A stretch of 64,000 bases of DNA from Nodosilinea nodulosa PCC 7104 (GCF_000309385.1 NZ_JH976537.1:3068815-3132814), one strand, 5' to 3'; positions 43,642-53,546 are shown, counted from the first letter of the stretch. Numbers and translations: made by a program. Notes: generated by a model not told the origin, from the letters alone.

Positions 43642-44235
43642 ATGGCTGGCAAGTATTTTCAAAAACCAGGTCCTGAGTTGGCCGATCGCGTCCCGCCGGG
43701 GCAGCACCTGGCCAAAGGGTTTCCAGTGCTAACCTATGGCGATACCCCCCACATTGCCCAGGCTGACTGGTCGTTGACCATTACGGGTTTGGCCGCCCCT
43801 CAAACGTTCACCTGGGCCGACATGATGGCGCTGCCCCAAACGGACTTTACCGCCGACTTTCACTGTGTGACCACCTGGTCAAAGCTAGACGTGACATGGC
43901 GGGGCGTTCGAGTAACGGATCTGATTGCGCAGCTTCAGGTTAATCCAGAGGCGGCCTGCGTAATGCTGCACTGCTACGGCGGCTACACCACCAATTTGAC
44001 CCTGGCAGACTTTGTTCGACCTGAGAACTTTTTTGCCCATACCCTCGACGGCAGCCCTCTGCCCCCGGACCACGGCGGCCCAATGCGGTTGGTGGTACCC
44101 CATCTCTACGCCTGGAAAAGTGCGAAGTGGGTGAACGGGGTTGAGTTCTTGGCAGAGCCAGCCCTGGGCTTTTGGGAGCGCAATGGCTATCACCACCGAG
44201 GCGAGCCCTGGGCCGAGGAGCGCTACAGCGGGTGA
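43642..44235 (+). CDS. Sulfite-oxidase-like molybdopterin-binding protein (YedY/MsrP-type)
   Basis: This is a 197-residue protein consisting of only an oxidoreductase molybdopterin-binding domain. The cysteine ligand of molybdenum is likely the one in DFHCVTTWSKLDVTWRGV (residue 75). HCYGGYTTNLTLADF and DHGGPMRLVVPHLYAWKSAK are typical. No signal peptide or twin-arginine motif, so it is apparently cytoplasmic, unlike MsrP. The substrate is unknown. Its neighbours do not include the membrane partner MsrQ. Confidence 0.85.
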   Translation: MAGKYFQKPGPELADRVPPGQHLAKGFPVLTYGDTPHIAQADWSLTITGLAAPQTFTWADMMALPQTDFTADFHCVTTWSKLDVTWRGVRVTDLIAQLQVNPEAACVMLHCYGGYTTNLTLADFVRPENFFAHTLDGSPLPPDHGGPMRLVVPHLYAWKSAKWVNGVEFLAEPALGFWERNGYHHRGEPWAEERYSG

Positions 44236-44251
44236 TATTGGTGCTCAGCGC

Positions 44252-44554
44252 TCAACGGTTGCCGTAGCGGCCCCAGCTCAGAAATGCGGTCACCAGGTAG
44301 AGCACAATCGCTGAGCCAATAATGGATGGTACCAGGGGCACACCTTGAAAGCTCCAGGTGAGCCAGGGCATGGTGAAGTTGTACTGCCGAAGCAGATACT
44401 GAGCGACCCATTGCCCCACCAGTACCCCAACTAAGCCGATGAGTACGAGACCCACTAGCTTGCCAGGCACCCGCCGGGGAATGAGAAGGTTGGCGGCAAT
44501 GGCACAGGCCATCGCAATTAAGACTTGAACCAGCAGGCTGATGAGATCATCCAT
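44252..44554 (-). CDS. Small membrane protein (GlsB/YeaQ-like)
   Basis: This is a 100-residue protein with three membrane helices near residues 4-23, 33-52 and 73-92. IPRRVPGKLVGLVLIGLVGVLVG resembles the glycine-rich repeat of the GlsB/YeaQ/YmgE (transglycosylase-associated) family. Function unknown in general, often stress-linked. ATG has GGAG upstream. Convergent with the molybdoprotein gene. Confidence 0.7.
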   Translation of the reverse strand: MDDLISLLVQVLIAMACAIAANLLIPRRVPGKLVGLVLIGLVGVLVGQWVAQYLLRQYNFTMPWLTWSFQGVPLVPSIIGSAIVLYLVTAFLSWGRYGNR

Positions 44555-44653
44555 GGGGTTTAGACTCCAGAAACCAGGACGATGAAGGCGCCATTATAGG
44601 CTTACTGTACCCATTCTGGATGTGGGCAAGACAGTCTCAGGCGAGTAAGTGAG

Positions 44654-46129
44654 TCAAATCCACCCGTGGACTGCCGCCTGGTAGACAGCCTGATAGCGGT
44701 TTTTGGCTTGTAGTTTGGCCAGACTGTTGTTGATGTGAAATTTTACAGTGCTTTCGCTGATATAGAGGCGGTTGGCGATATCGCGATCGCGCAAGCCCTG
44801 GGCTAGGAGGGCCATAATTTCACGCTCGCGCTCGGAGGGGCGGGGAGAGTCTGGAACCAGGGGCATCTCGACCGGCTGGCCTGAGTGCAGGGACCGTACC
44901 AACTGCCGCAGCCGATCGACATCCACGGTCCAGTCAATGGTAGCGGTGATTTGGGCAGGGCATGGGCCAGAGGCCTGAACCCGCACCCACAGCACGCGGG
45001 GAGCGGCCCTGGCTACGGTTTCGCTGTTGGTGATCACGACAGCCTCAGGTTCTGAGGGGTCGCATATGGTTAACCCAGCGCGGTAGGCCAGGCAGGTGAG
45101 GGCGGTCTGAACGAGGGCTTCGCGGCACTGAATGCTGACCTTCTCACCGGGGTCACCGTAGCTGTAGGGCACCTGCAGCAGAATTTGTACCATTTGCTGC
45201 TGGGGGCCAGGCTGAGTTTGGAGATTGCCCCCCAGGCAGGTGGCCATAAACCTGAGCTGGTGACAGCGCGATCGCCAGTGGGCTACGGCCTCTCTAGCCT
45301 GACCCGCCGGGTTGTCCCCTACGATTTCCTGGGTTCGCTGGGGCAAAATGGCGACGATAGCCTCTAGGGTGACTTCGGTGGCCCCGTACACCAAGCGCGC
45401 ATAGTCGCAGTGAAAATCGTTGAGCACCTCACCCAGGCGCAGGAAGATATAGCTCACCGAGTCGAGCAGCGGAGTTTCGGTACCGACTAGGGCCATGGTC
45501 GTGCTGGTCAGCAGACCGGCTAACTGGTCCGATAGGGTGGGTCGAAGGGCCAAATGGGGCTTGGGCCCGATGGCGCCAGCGTCTACCTGGAGCGCTGCAT
45601 CGAGGGCGATGGTTGCCGTCATGCAGAGCACTTGCAGCACTTCTAAAAACTCTGAGGCCATGGGGCTGTGGCTAAAGGTGGCCAGCACTCCAATGACGCG
45701 ATCGCCTGTCATTAGCGGATAGCCCGCAAATCCCTGAATATTGTTGGCGATCGCCCAATCGCGGTCTTTGACCCAGGCTTCTTCGGCGAGGCGATTGCTG
45801 AGAAAAGGCACCCGATTTTGGGCAATTTTGCCGACCTTGTAGGCCCCCATGGGGACCCGCGCAAAGGATCCATTGGTGTGGGTGTATAGCCCTGAGGAGG
45901 CGACGAGGCGAAGGAAGTTCTGATCGGGTTCTACGACCCAGATACGGGCAAAGGCACAGCCAAACTGGTTGACCAGGCCATCGGTAACGAAGCGGGCAAT
46001 GGTCTCGATCTCAAGGCAGCCTGACAGTCGCTGGGCAATTTTATTGACCCGCTGCAAATCGAGCAGCAGCCGAGCCTGATTTGGAACTTCAGGGCTAGGA
46101 CTATCCACGCCTGCGGGAGCAGCTCTCAC
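44654..46129 (-). CDS. GAF-domain LuxR-type transcriptional regulator
   Basis: This is a 491-residue cytoplasmic regulator. An N-terminal GAF domain covers about 20-175 (IARFVTDGLVNQFGCAFARI and YPLMTGDRVIGVLATFSHSP). The middle, about 200-410, is a second sensory or dimerisation region of no clear family. The C-terminal LuxR helix-turn-helix covers about 425-491 (SEREREIMALLAQGLRDRDI and STVKFHINNSLAKLQAKNRY). The start is GTG 46129 with AGGA upstream. The ligand and targets are unknown. It is divergent from the PTPA-CTERM gene. Confidence 0.85.
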   Translation of the reverse strand: MRAAPAGVDSPSPEVPNQARLLLDLQRVNKIAQRLSGCLEIETIARFVTDGLVNQFGCAFARIWVVEPDQNFLRLVASSGLYTHTNGSFARVPMGAYKVGKIAQNRVPFLSNRLAEEAWVKDRDWAIANNIQGFAGYPLMTGDRVIGVLATFSHSPMASEFLEVLQVLCMTATIALDAALQVDAGAIGPKPHLALRPTLSDQLAGLLTSTTMALVGTETPLLDSVSYIFLRLGEVLNDFHCDYARLVYGATEVTLEAIVAILPQRTQEIVGDNPAGQAREAVAHWRSRCHQLRFMATCLGGNLQTQPGPQQQMVQILLQVPYSYGDPGEKVSIQCREALVQTALTCLAYRAGLTICDPSEPEAVVITNSETVARAAPRVLWVRVQASGPCPAQITATIDWTVDVDRLRQLVRSLHSGQPVEMPLVPDSPRPSEREREIMALLAQGLRDRDIANRLYISESTVKFHINNSLAKLQAKNRYQAVYQAAVHGWI

Positions 46130-46471
46130 GGCTTTCCTAAGATTTTCTGTCTATAGGTTGAATTGAACGCGCTCAATCCTCTGTATCGGTTGACACCGCT
46201 TGGAACTTTCACGTCCAATTCTCCGACAAAGTACCCAGGTAGTCGGTGAAAATCAGCGGCTGTGTCTTTGGGGCGATCGCACCTGGGTGCTGGCATGTCT
46301 GTCAAGACTCGGTAAATTTTCTGACCTAGCCTTAGTCACACCTCAGTATTTTTTGTTAGAACATGAGCGGAGTATGAGCCGCGCTGCCCCTATCGATAGA
46401 TTTTCTCGCGAGTCACCCGGACCGTGCATCTGCCTCTCGTAATTGTTTAAAGCCCCCGTTTGGAGAAGCAG
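46130..46471. other. Divergent region between the GAF-LuxR gene and the PTPA-CTERM gene
   Basis: About 340 bases hold the two promoters. An AT-rich stretch with TATTTTTTGTTAG lies near 46348-46360. The gene at 46472 has GGAG six bases before its ATG. No other gene or clear repeat is seen. Confidence 0.45.
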
Positions 46472-47119
46472 ATGAAGGAGAGACTTGTCAGCACTGGTTT
46501 TGTGCTGGGTACCGCCGTGATTCTGGGTGGCGTTTGGCTAAGTCCTGCTCAGGCCTTTTCGCTAGGTAGCTCGGTAACGGTAACCAACAGCATTAGAGAT
46601 GTTAACACCCAGCAAGAAACTGTATTTGTAGATCCTCTCAATCCGCAAACCGTAACGGTAGGAGCGGGGTTAGAACTAGAGCAGTTTGGCGGTATTTGGA
46701 ATATCGATCTGAACAACAACTCCATTTTGTTCAGCGTCAACTCCCGGTTTGGCAATGTCACCTCGGGAGACGATATCTATCGGTTTCTAACGCCCGATTT
46801 TGGTGGGCCAGGTCAAAACTCGTTGACAGGCTTCACGTTTGTTCCCCTTGGCAACTTGGGCTTTGACCAGAACCCAGCCATTACTGTACTGGCCAACAAC
46901 TGGCTAGAGGTAGTCTTTCCGCTAGGCTTCACCGATCAGGATTTGACCAAACTTTCTGGTCAAGATCTGGCCTTTAGAATTGACCTGACGGTAGAACCAC
47001 CTACCCCTATTCCCAGCCCTGTGCCAACACCCGCCCTGCTGCCTGGACTGGTGGGTCTAGGGCTGGCGGTGCTGAGCAAGAAGCGCGAAGGCGATTCAGC
47101 AGATTACTCCGACGGCTAG
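46472..47119 (+). CDS. PTPA-CTERM exported surface protein
   Basis: This is a 215-residue protein. A signal peptide covers about 1-29, cleaved after SPAQA. The mature part is rich in strands (SSVTVTNSIRDVNTQQETVF and ITVLANNWLEVVFPLGF). The end is VPTPALLPGLVGLGLAVLSK followed by basic residues, the PTPA-CTERM sorting tail of cyanobacteria, cut by an exosortase-like system. The function of the mature part is unknown. Starts at ATG 46472 with GGAG six bases before. The last four bases overlap the convergent GTPase gene. Confidence 0.82.
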   Translation: MKERLVSTGFVLGTAVILGGVWLSPAQAFSLGSSVTVTNSIRDVNTQQETVFVDPLNPQTVTVGAGLELEQFGGIWNIDLNNNSILFSVNSRFGNVTSGDDIYRFLTPDFGGPGQNSLTGFTFVPLGNLGFDQNPAITVLANNWLEVVFPLGFTDQDLTKLSGQDLAFRIDLTVEPPTPIPSPVPTPALLPGLVGLGLAVLSKKREGDSADYSDG

Positions 47120-48408
47120 GGTTCTTCTAGGTTGGCGGGGCGGGTGTTTAGGGCCTCACCCTTAAATCGATCTTTAGCCAGGGTAAAGGCTGCTTGCATC
47201 GCGCCCTGAATTTTTTGGGGATCGGGTTTTTTGCCGCCCATCAGGTCGCCAAAGTAGACGCAGGCTCCTTCGCCCAAGGCCCAGGTATAGGATGCGGCCC
47301 AGGATGCGGCCACAACGCTGCCAAAGCCAGGAATAAATTTGATCAGTTCTCGCCCGACGGCCTGGGCAAAAAAGCCGCCTGCGATCGCGCTGATTAGCCC
47401 GCCCGCTTGGGATGGACTAAGGGTTTGGCCATAGAGTTTACCCAGCAGACCTACCATTGAAACCTGAAGCGCCGTCAGCACGGGCATAGTGGCAAAGGGC
47501 AAGGGCACGGCGGCCAGCGTAGCAGACATCACGGCAAAGGCTGAAATGTAGTGCCGACCAACATCGCGGTACAGATTGCCCAGCTGATCGGCAGCCTCGG
47601 CTTGCTCGTCGAGCAGCTGGTACAGCGCCTGGGCCTCGGCCTCGGGGAGCAGGTCGGCCAGGGCATCTCGCAGCGCCTCAAGACCGTAGAACACCGGGTC
47701 GAAGCCATCTTCGTCGAGGGTGAAGTCGATCAAAACGGTGCGATCTGCCAGCCCTTTGAAGTTGGCCTGAATAGCCTCAAAGGGCCGACGTACCGCGTCT
47801 GAGTCGGGGGGGTAGGGGAGATGGTCAGTCTGGCTGGGAGGATATACCTCGTGGGCTGAGGTCACCACCAGCAGGCAGGGAACGGTTGGGAACTGCTGCC
47901 GCAGCTGCCCGGCGATCTGCCGCAGGGTGTCGGTTGCAAAGTCGTTGATTTTGACGGTGAGAATTAAGATGCGTGCCTTGCGGCTGCTGTTGAGGTCATT
48001 GACCAACTCGGCCACAATGGCGTCGGTGGCCTGGGCCATGTCGCCTAGGCCCACGGTATCGGTAAACACCAGCAGGGGCAGGTCTTCGGAAGGGTAGGCG
48101 TAGCGCTGGGTGTACTGGGTGTGGGGCCTAAACCCCTGGCCCACAATCTCGGCAGATACCCCGGTCAGCCCCCGCACAATAGAGCTTTTACCCGCCTGGG
48201 GTTTGCCGATTAGCAGGGCCTCGGTAGTGGGTAACTGCTCTCGCACCGCCGCTAGAATGGCGGCTACTTTGTCGTCGTCAACGTTAAACCAGCGGCTGAG
48301 CTGTTGGGTGGGCCGCAGTCGGCTGGCGCGATCGCGCCAGTCTTGCCAAAGCCCTACCAGTGGAGTGGTCCACGATGGAGACTGATCTGGTGGTTGGCGA
48401 TCGCCCAT
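47116..48408 (-). CDS. Era-like GTPase with C-terminal DUF697 membrane domain
   Basis: This is a 430-residue protein. The GTPase domain covers about 55-250: the P-loop is GKPQAGKSS (residues 68-76), the switch II DTVGLGD (about 115-121), and a T/SxxH-like motif in VVTSAHEVYP replaces the usual NKxD. The C-terminal part, about 285-400, has hydrophobic DUF697-like helices (AVMSATLAAVPLPFATMPVL). Such proteins are membrane-associated GTPases of unknown role in cyanobacteria. The gene lies downstream of the DICT kinase on the same strand, 116 bases apart. Confidence 0.8.
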   Translation of the reverse strand: MGDRQPPDQSPSWTTPLVGLWQDWRDRASRLRPTQQLSRWFNVDDDKVAAILAAVREQLPTTEALLIGKPQAGKSSIVRGLTGVSAEIVGQGFRPHTQYTQRYAYPSEDLPLLVFTDTVGLGDMAQATDAIVAELVNDLNSSRKARILILTVKINDFATDTLRQIAGQLRQQFPTVPCLLVVTSAHEVYPPSQTDHLPYPPDSDAVRRPFEAIQANFKGLADRTVLIDFTLDEDGFDPVFYGLEALRDALADLLPEAEAQALYQLLDEQAEAADQLGNLYRDVGRHYISAFAVMSATLAAVPLPFATMPVLTALQVSMVGLLGKLYGQTLSPSQAGGLISAIAGGFFAQAVGRELIKFIPGFGSVVAASWAASYTWALGEGACVYFGDLMGGKKPDPQKIQGAMQAAFTLAKDRFKGEALNTRPANLEEP

Positions 48409-48524
48409 ACCCGTCCTTTGCCATGGATTAGCGACTTATGGCCTACTGTCTTGCCACGTCCCCATCCTAGCGCCAGGGGACGTCGCTGCTCAGCCTCGTC
48501 AACCGACGGCCATGCACCGACAGG

Positions 48525-50549
48525 TCAGTCGTCGAGCAGCACCGAAGGGTGGCCCGGTAGGGTAGCGGGCTGCTGGGCCACCGCCTGCGCAGAGCGGCGG
48601 CTGCGCCCGTCTAGCTTGCCCTGGGCAATGGGAACCGTAAAGTGGAACTGACTCCCTTTATTTTTGCCCGCTGATTCTGCCCAAATCGTGCCGCCTAGCC
48701 CCTCTACAATCTGGCGGCACATGGCCAGGCCCAGGCCGGTTCCCCCGGTGGTGCGGCGCAGCGCCCCCTCTTCCTGGTAAAAGCGATCGAACACGACCTG
48801 GAGACGGTTGGGTTCAATGCCGCGCCCGGTGTCGGCAATGGTGACCTGGAGATGGGTGGGGCTGGAGCGAGTCACCTGAATGGTAATTTTGCCGGTGGCG
48901 GGGGTAAATTTTTGGGCATTGTCGAGCAGCTTGGCGAGGACTTCCACCAGCCACTCGCCGTCAGCGCGCACCAGGGGCACTTGCTTGGGAATTTTGACGC
49001 TAATGGTGGGGGTGGCGGCACCGTCCTGGCTACCGTGAAGACTGCTCAGGGCTAAATCCACGCATTCCTGAATCGAAAGCGACTCCAGATTCCATTCGAC
49101 TCGACCGCTCTCAAGCCGCGATAGGGTGAGAAAATCTTGCACCAGCTTGCGCATGCGCTCGGCGTCTTCGAGGGCCGATTGCAGCATAATCTGCCGCAGC
49201 TCGTTGGGCATGTCTGGCTCGGTGGACAGGCTTTCGAGGCAGACCTGAATGGTGGAGAGGGGGGTGCGCAGCTCGTGGCCAGTAATCGCAATCAGGTTGG
49301 CGCGGGTGCGATCGAGGGCCTCCAGCTGCTGGTTGAGGTCTTGCAGGTTGGCGTAGGCCTCGGCCTGAATAATGGCGACGCTGAGTTGGGTTGCGATCGC
49401 ATCCACCAGAGCCGTATCGTCTTCGCTCCACTCGTAGGGCTGGGGCTGGCAGTGGTGCAGCTCGATCATGCCCACCAGGCGGCCCTGGTAGGTGAGGGGC
49501 ACAATTAGCCACGACTGAATCTGCCACCGCTCGATCAGCGGTTGAATGGCCTCTAATTCGTAGCGAAAGGGCGAGTCGCGCGATTGGGTATCGGCAATGG
49601 CGATGGTCTCTTTGGTGTCTTGAACGTAGTCAAACAGCGGGTTGGTGGCCAGGGGCCAGGTTTCCCCCAGCAGCGAATCTACGGCGCCATTGAGATGCTG
49701 GTGGGCAATCACCACGGCGGCATCGGTGGCGCTACAGGGGTAGATTAAACAGCGGCACACCTGTAGCGCCTGCCCCAGTTCCTGGGCCGCCTTGGCAAAA
49801 ATCTCGTCAGCGTCGAGGGACTGGCGCACGACCGAGGTAATGGAGTTGACCAGGCGCTCCCGCCGCTCCTGGGCCGTAATGGCTTTGTAGGCCTTGAGCA
49901 GTTTGTACTGCCCCGCCTGGAGATAGGTCACTAAGCGCTGGGTAAAGGGGTCGGGTCCACCCCTGCCGTCGAGGTGCTCGGAGGGGGGCAGGGCAGGGTC
50001 GATATAGCGCTGGCGTGCGATCGCAACTTTGTCAGCCAGATCGGGGCGGTAACCAACGATGCGATCGAGCAGTAGGGCTGCTGCGGTTTGGGTAACGTAT
50101 TGATCCTGGGTCCAGATCCCTTCAAAGCGGCGGGTCTGATCGAGGGGCGGGCCATCGGTGGCGGGTATCGGCGATCGCTCCCGGCAGATTAAACAGGCAT
50201 GGTAGTCAGGCCCAATCACCACCAGGTGCCACTCCTGGGTGAGGGTGTCATTGGCATCAAAGGCAACGGTTTCATAGTTTTCTGACCGACTCGCAAAGCT
50301 CGTGCCCAGGGCCGACAGCACATAGACCTGGTCGGTCAGCTCCGCAATGCGCAGATAGCGGTTGGCCTCTTGCAGATAAAACCGCTCCTGCTGAAAACTG
50401 GCAATCACTAAAAACTTTGCCGTTCCTGCCAGTACGTGATCCTCCATCGCGTGGGACAACGCGGTTAGCGAGGTTTTGAAATAGAGGCTTGGTCTAAGCT
50501 GGGGAATTGCGCTTAGCAATTCTTCCACCACAGATGTGGAATGGCTCAT
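48525..50549 (-). CDS. DICT-GAF hybrid sensor histidine kinase
   Basis: This is a 674-residue cytoplasmic kinase. The N-terminal DICT sensory domain covers about 10-140. A GAF domain covers about 235-400. The HisKA domain has the phosphoacceptor histidine near 424 in ITGHELRTPLSTIQ. The ATPase domain has the N box (KLLDNAQKFTPA), G1 (ADTGRGIEP) and G2 (GGTGLGLAMC) motifs. DICT domains occur in cyanobacterial and other regulators of light or diguanylate signalling. No partner response regulator lies adjacent. The C-terminal tail after the ATPase domain is basic. Confidence 0.88.
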   Translation of the reverse strand: MSHSTSVVEELLSAIPQLRPSLYFKTSLTALSHAMEDHVLAGTAKFLVIASFQQERFYLQEANRYLRIAELTDQVYVLSALGTSFASRSENYETVAFDANDTLTQEWHLVVIGPDYHACLICRERSPIPATDGPPLDQTRRFEGIWTQDQYVTQTAAALLLDRIVGYRPDLADKVAIARQRYIDPALPPSEHLDGRGGPDPFTQRLVTYLQAGQYKLLKAYKAITAQERRERLVNSITSVVRQSLDADEIFAKAAQELGQALQVCRCLIYPCSATDAAVVIAHQHLNGAVDSLLGETWPLATNPLFDYVQDTKETIAIADTQSRDSPFRYELEAIQPLIERWQIQSWLIVPLTYQGRLVGMIELHHCQPQPYEWSEDDTALVDAIATQLSVAIIQAEAYANLQDLNQQLEALDRTRANLIAITGHELRTPLSTIQVCLESLSTEPDMPNELRQIMLQSALEDAERMRKLVQDFLTLSRLESGRVEWNLESLSIQECVDLALSSLHGSQDGAATPTISVKIPKQVPLVRADGEWLVEVLAKLLDNAQKFTPATGKITIQVTRSSPTHLQVTIADTGRGIEPNRLQVVFDRFYQEEGALRRTTGGTGLGLAMCRQIVEGLGGTIWAESAGKNKGSQFHFTVPIAQGKLDGRSRRSAQAVAQQPATLPGHPSVLLDD

Positions 50550-50747
50550 GGTTCAGGGTAGAGAACCGTCGATTTATAAGGTTTTACATCGGTATTCAGG
50601 GTGAACCCCGGTGAAACCCGCTCGCATCGGCAGCAGTTACTTTCACCTAGCCTACCAGTTGCCCCCTGCACCTAAGACACATTGTAACCATTTGCCAAAA
50701 TCGGCTCTGAGCCTAGCTTGATCTCTGCCCTGGGGGCTTTAGAAGCC

Positions 50748-50785
50748 AAAAACTAAGCGCCTGAGCACTGTGCCCAGGCGCTTAG
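50748..50785 (-). terminator. Intrinsic terminator of amt
   Basis: CTAAGCGCCTG (50753-50763) and CAGGCGCTTAG (50775-50785) form a perfect 11-pair stem with an 11-base loop. Reading leftwards, five T residues follow (complement of 50748-50752). It lies about 100 bases after the amt stop. Confidence 0.88.
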
Positions 50786-50885
50786 AAATCCAGACATTTA
50801 GAAGATGTGAGGGACTGATTCTAACCAGAGCAATTAGAAATCAAAACGCATAGTTCGAGGTCGTCACCCGACTAATGCGGGACGT

Positions 50886-52379
50886 CTACATCACGCCGGT
50901 CATGTCTGAGGTGTCCTTGAGAAAGCCACTGTAGGCTTCCATGCCGTGCTCGCCAATGTCCAACCCCTTCATCTCCTCCTCTGCACTCACCCGAAGGCCC
51001 ATGGTGGACTTCAGAATCAGCCAGAAAATCGAAGATATAACCACGGTGAACAATCCGATGCTCAAGATACCAAGGATTTGAGCGCCCAGCTGACCGACAC
51101 CACCGCCGTAGAACAGCCCGGAAATGCCTTCGCCAGCTTGGGGAAAGTTATTGGGGTTGGCGAACAGCCCTACCGCCAGGGTGCCCCAAATACCGCAAAC
51201 TAGGTGAACTGAGGTAGCGCCCACGGGGTCGTCAATCTTGATGCTGTCGAAGAAGCCCACCGAGAACACCACGATGATGCCTGCGATTAGACCAATCCAA
51301 AAAGCACCGGCATAGCCTACGACATAGCAGCCAGCGGTAATACCTACCAGGCCAGCCAAAATACCGTTGATGCTCATCGACAGGTCAGGCTTGCCGCTGA
51401 GAATCCAGGAGGTAAATGTGGCGGCTAACCCACCCGCTGCTGCGGCTAGGTTGGTGGTAACAGCAATGTAAGGCACAGCGGAGTCGGCAGCCAGTTCAGA
51501 ACCGGGGTTGAATCCAAACCAGCCAATCCACAAAATTAGGCAACCCAGGGTGGCAATGCTCAAGTTGTGCCCGGGCAGAGCGCTAACCTGCCCCTCTGCG
51601 GTATATTTGCCCATCCGGGGTCCCAGAAAAGCAGCACCCATCAGAGCGGCCCAACCCCCGACGGAGTGCACAACGGTGGAACCTGCAAAGTCGTGGAAAC
51701 CAATCGCGCTCAGCCAGCCACCGCCCCAAACCCAGTGGCCTGTGATGGGGTAAGCAATGGCGGTCAGCAAGACGCTGAAGATCAGGAAGTCAATCAGCTT
51801 GATGCGCTCGGCTACAGCCCCAGACACAATGGTTGCAGCGGTACCGGCGAAGGCGACCTGGAAGAGGAAAAATGTATCTTTAGTCAGACCGCCTTCGCTG
51901 AGTCCGTATAGATCGGGGGCACCACCGAGGAAGAAACTCCCCCAGCCGACCCAGCCGTTGCCGTTGGCACCAAACATCAGCGAGAACCCAATAAACCAGA
52001 AGGAAAGGGTGGCCAATGCAAAAACAACCAGGTTTTTGGTGAGTACGTTAACGGCATTCTTTTGGCGGCAGAAACCAGTTTCAACCATGGCGAAACCGGC
52101 GTTCATGAAGATAACCAGGAATGCTGCAATCAGCACCCAGATATTGTCTAGGGTGGTTTGCACATCAGCAGCAGTCAACTCTTCTTGAGCCTGGGCCGCT
52201 ACTCCCCAAGTGACCACAATAACCAGCGCTAGAGGAATGCAGGCTACCCAAGCCCAGCCGCCAACGCGGCCAAACAGACGCTTAATCGCCTCATCAAAGG
52301 GCGGCACGCTGGTGTCCCAGAAGCCGGTTTTAGACCGCTTCCGGAACCTAGAACGATTACGCAACACTAGATTAGACAT
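50886..52379 (-). CDS. amt: Ammonium transporter
   Basis: This is a 497-residue Amt/Mep/Rh protein, with a basic N-terminal tail and a signal peptide ending near AAQAQEE (about residue 65), then 11 membrane helices. Typical stretches are [40 protein letters not shown] and the C-terminal [17 protein letters not shown] tail by which PII proteins regulate the channel. It brings in ammonium across the plasma membrane. Its own terminator and a candidate NtcA site 300 bases upstream suggest a single-gene nitrogen-controlled transcript. No glnB gene is adjacent. Confidence 0.95.
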   Translation of the reverse strand: MSNLVLRNRSRFRKRSKTGFWDTSVPPFDEAIKRLFGRVGGWAWVACIPLALVIVVTWGVAAQAQEELTAADVQTTLDNIWVLIAAFLVIFMNAGFAMVETGFCRQKNAVNVLTKNLVVFALATLSFWFIGFSLMFGANGNGWVGWGSFFLGGAPDLYGLSEGGLTKDTFFLFQVAFAGTAATIVSGAVAERIKLIDFLIFSVLLTAIAYPITGHWVWGGGWLSAIGFHDFAGSTVVHSVGGWAALMGAAFLGPRMGKYTAEGQVSALPGHNLSIATLGCLILWIGWFGFNPGSELAADSAVPYIAVTTNLAAAAGGLAATFTSWILSGKPDLSMSINGILAGLVGITAGCYVVGYAGAFWIGLIAGIIVVFSVGFFDSIKIDDPVGATSVHLVCGIWGTLAVGLFANPNNFPQAGEGISGLFYGGGVGQLGAQILGILSIGLFTVVISSIFWLILKSTMGLRVSAEEEMKGLDIGEHGMEAYSGFLKDTSDMTGVM

Positions 52380-52528
52380 CTCAACAGACGTTCCTTCAAC
52401 ACAATCAGACAGTGAACACGGCCTACCGTTTCTAGGCCTGACTCTTTAGCCCTAGAGCAGTGAGGCAGACCCGTATGGGAGCTAAAGCTCACAGAATAGA
52501 TGGATTCTGCGAACTGATGTGCAAAAGC

Positions 52529-52584
52529 CGTAAGTTTCTGACGGCAGCTAATGCTAGCTGAAAAAATGCCTTTAGAAACTTACG
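52529..52584. promoter_or_regulatory. Long inverted repeat in the amt leader
   Basis: CGTAAGTTTCT (52529-52539) and AGAAACTTACG (52574-52584) are perfect inverted copies, with a smaller CAGCT/AGCTG hairpin within. If transcription starts near the NtcA box, this hairpin would form in the amt leader RNA. Alternatively it could terminate or process transcripts. No poly-T tract follows. Confidence 0.45.
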
Positions 52585-52680
52585 CCGATCTGCCTGGACC
52601 TTTTTTCGACAATTAGCAGGCAGAGGAATTTGCGTGTAGACAGAACAAGTTGATTCCATCAATTCTGAGACCGTCAATCT

Positions 52681-52694
52681 GTATCGGGCGATAC
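52681..52694 (-). promoter_or_regulatory. Candidate NtcA-binding site upstream of amt
   Basis: GTATCGGGCGATAC fits GTA-N8-TAC exactly. Reading leftwards, 22 bases later is TGGAAT, close to the TAN3T -10 element at the spacing used by NtcA-activated promoters. It lies about 300 bases before the amt start. amt genes are known NtcA targets, so this is the best candidate in the window, though chance matches of this motif are common. Confidence 0.55.
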
Positions 52695-52821
52695 ACAACA
52701 CCCTCTGAAGCCGCGATATCCCCCGTTTAGCCTCAAAAACCTGGGGTCAATTAACCATAAATTAGTCGTTTGTCAAAGCAAGTTAAAAGAGAATCTGGAT
52801 TTAGGTGAATCGTTTGCACCC

Positions 52822-53355
52822 CTAAATCTGATTTTGCAGATAGCCTTGAGGGCCAAGCCGTTCGAGTTGTTGCTGTTTGCCCAGTACTGAGGCTTCGAGG
52901 TCGCGGCGGTACTGGGTCACCCGATCGAGCAGGGCAGGGCGGCCTGTGGCCAAGATCTGCACCGCCAGCAGTCCGGCATTTTTGGCGTTGCCAATGGCCA
53001 CAGTGGCAACGGGAATGCCCGCAGGCATCTGAACGATGGAGTAGAGCGAATCGAGCCCCTGCATGGTGCGGCTCACTACGGGTACGCCAATGACCGGCAG
53101 GGGAGTGAGGGCGGCAACCATGCCCGGCAGGTGGGCTGCACCGCCCGCGCCGGCAATGATGACTTTTAGACCGCGATCGCGGGCGGTTTGGGCATAGGTG
53201 ACCATGCGCTCTGGCGTGCGGTGAGCCGACACAATGGCCACCTCGTGGGCGATGCCAAACTCGGTGCAGACCTCGATCGCCGCTGCCATGGTGGGCAGGT
53301 CTGAGTCGCTGCCCATAATGATGCCAACCTCTGGGAGGACCATAGTCTCAGCCAT
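52822..53355 (-). CDS. purE: N5-carboxyaminoimidazole ribonucleotide mutase (PurE)
   Basis: This is a 177-residue PurE class I. Motifs: GSDSDLPTM near residues 15-23, SAHRTPERM near 43-51 and [16 protein letters not shown] near 69-84. It converts N5-CAIR to CAIR in purine synthesis. The C-terminal 20 residues are a cyanobacterial extension. purK is not adjacent. Divergent from chlM. Confidence 0.94.
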   Translation of the reverse strand: MAETMVLPEVGIIMGSDSDLPTMAAAIEVCTEFGIAHEVAIVSAHRTPERMVTYAQTARDRGLKVIIAGAGGAAHLPGMVAALTPLPVIGVPVVSRTMQGLDSLYSIVQMPAGIPVATVAIGNAKNAGLLAVQILATGRPALLDRVTQYRRDLEASVLGKQQQLERLGPQGYLQNQI

Positions 53356-53435
53356 ACTTTCAATGGGGCCTTCGCGTCTGTCGGATGTGCCTTCCCATCA
53401 TGCCACTGCGGGGTCGCCGAGGGGGCGACGTGGCC

Positions 53436-53546
53436 CTAGTAGACTGCGGCACAAGGGTGGCGACTGTTGCCAATCGCGAAGGATCAGAGGAGAGAGGGGG
53501 CCAGGCAGCTGGAATGGTCGGTATATTTCCAGCCTTCGAATACTGG
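53436..53546 (+). repeat. Dispersed repeat, copy B
   Basis: This 111-base stretch, starting CTAGTAGACTGCGGCACA, aligns with copy A at 20406-20517 in the same orientation. It lies in the divergent gap between purE and chlM. Two copies in a 64-kb window suggest a common small element of the genome. Confidence 0.6.

Noticed and set aside
52489..52701. A 70-codon leftward frame in the amt upstream region
   Set aside because: It crosses the inverted repeat and the NtcA-type box and has no family features; regulatory sequence is the better explanation.
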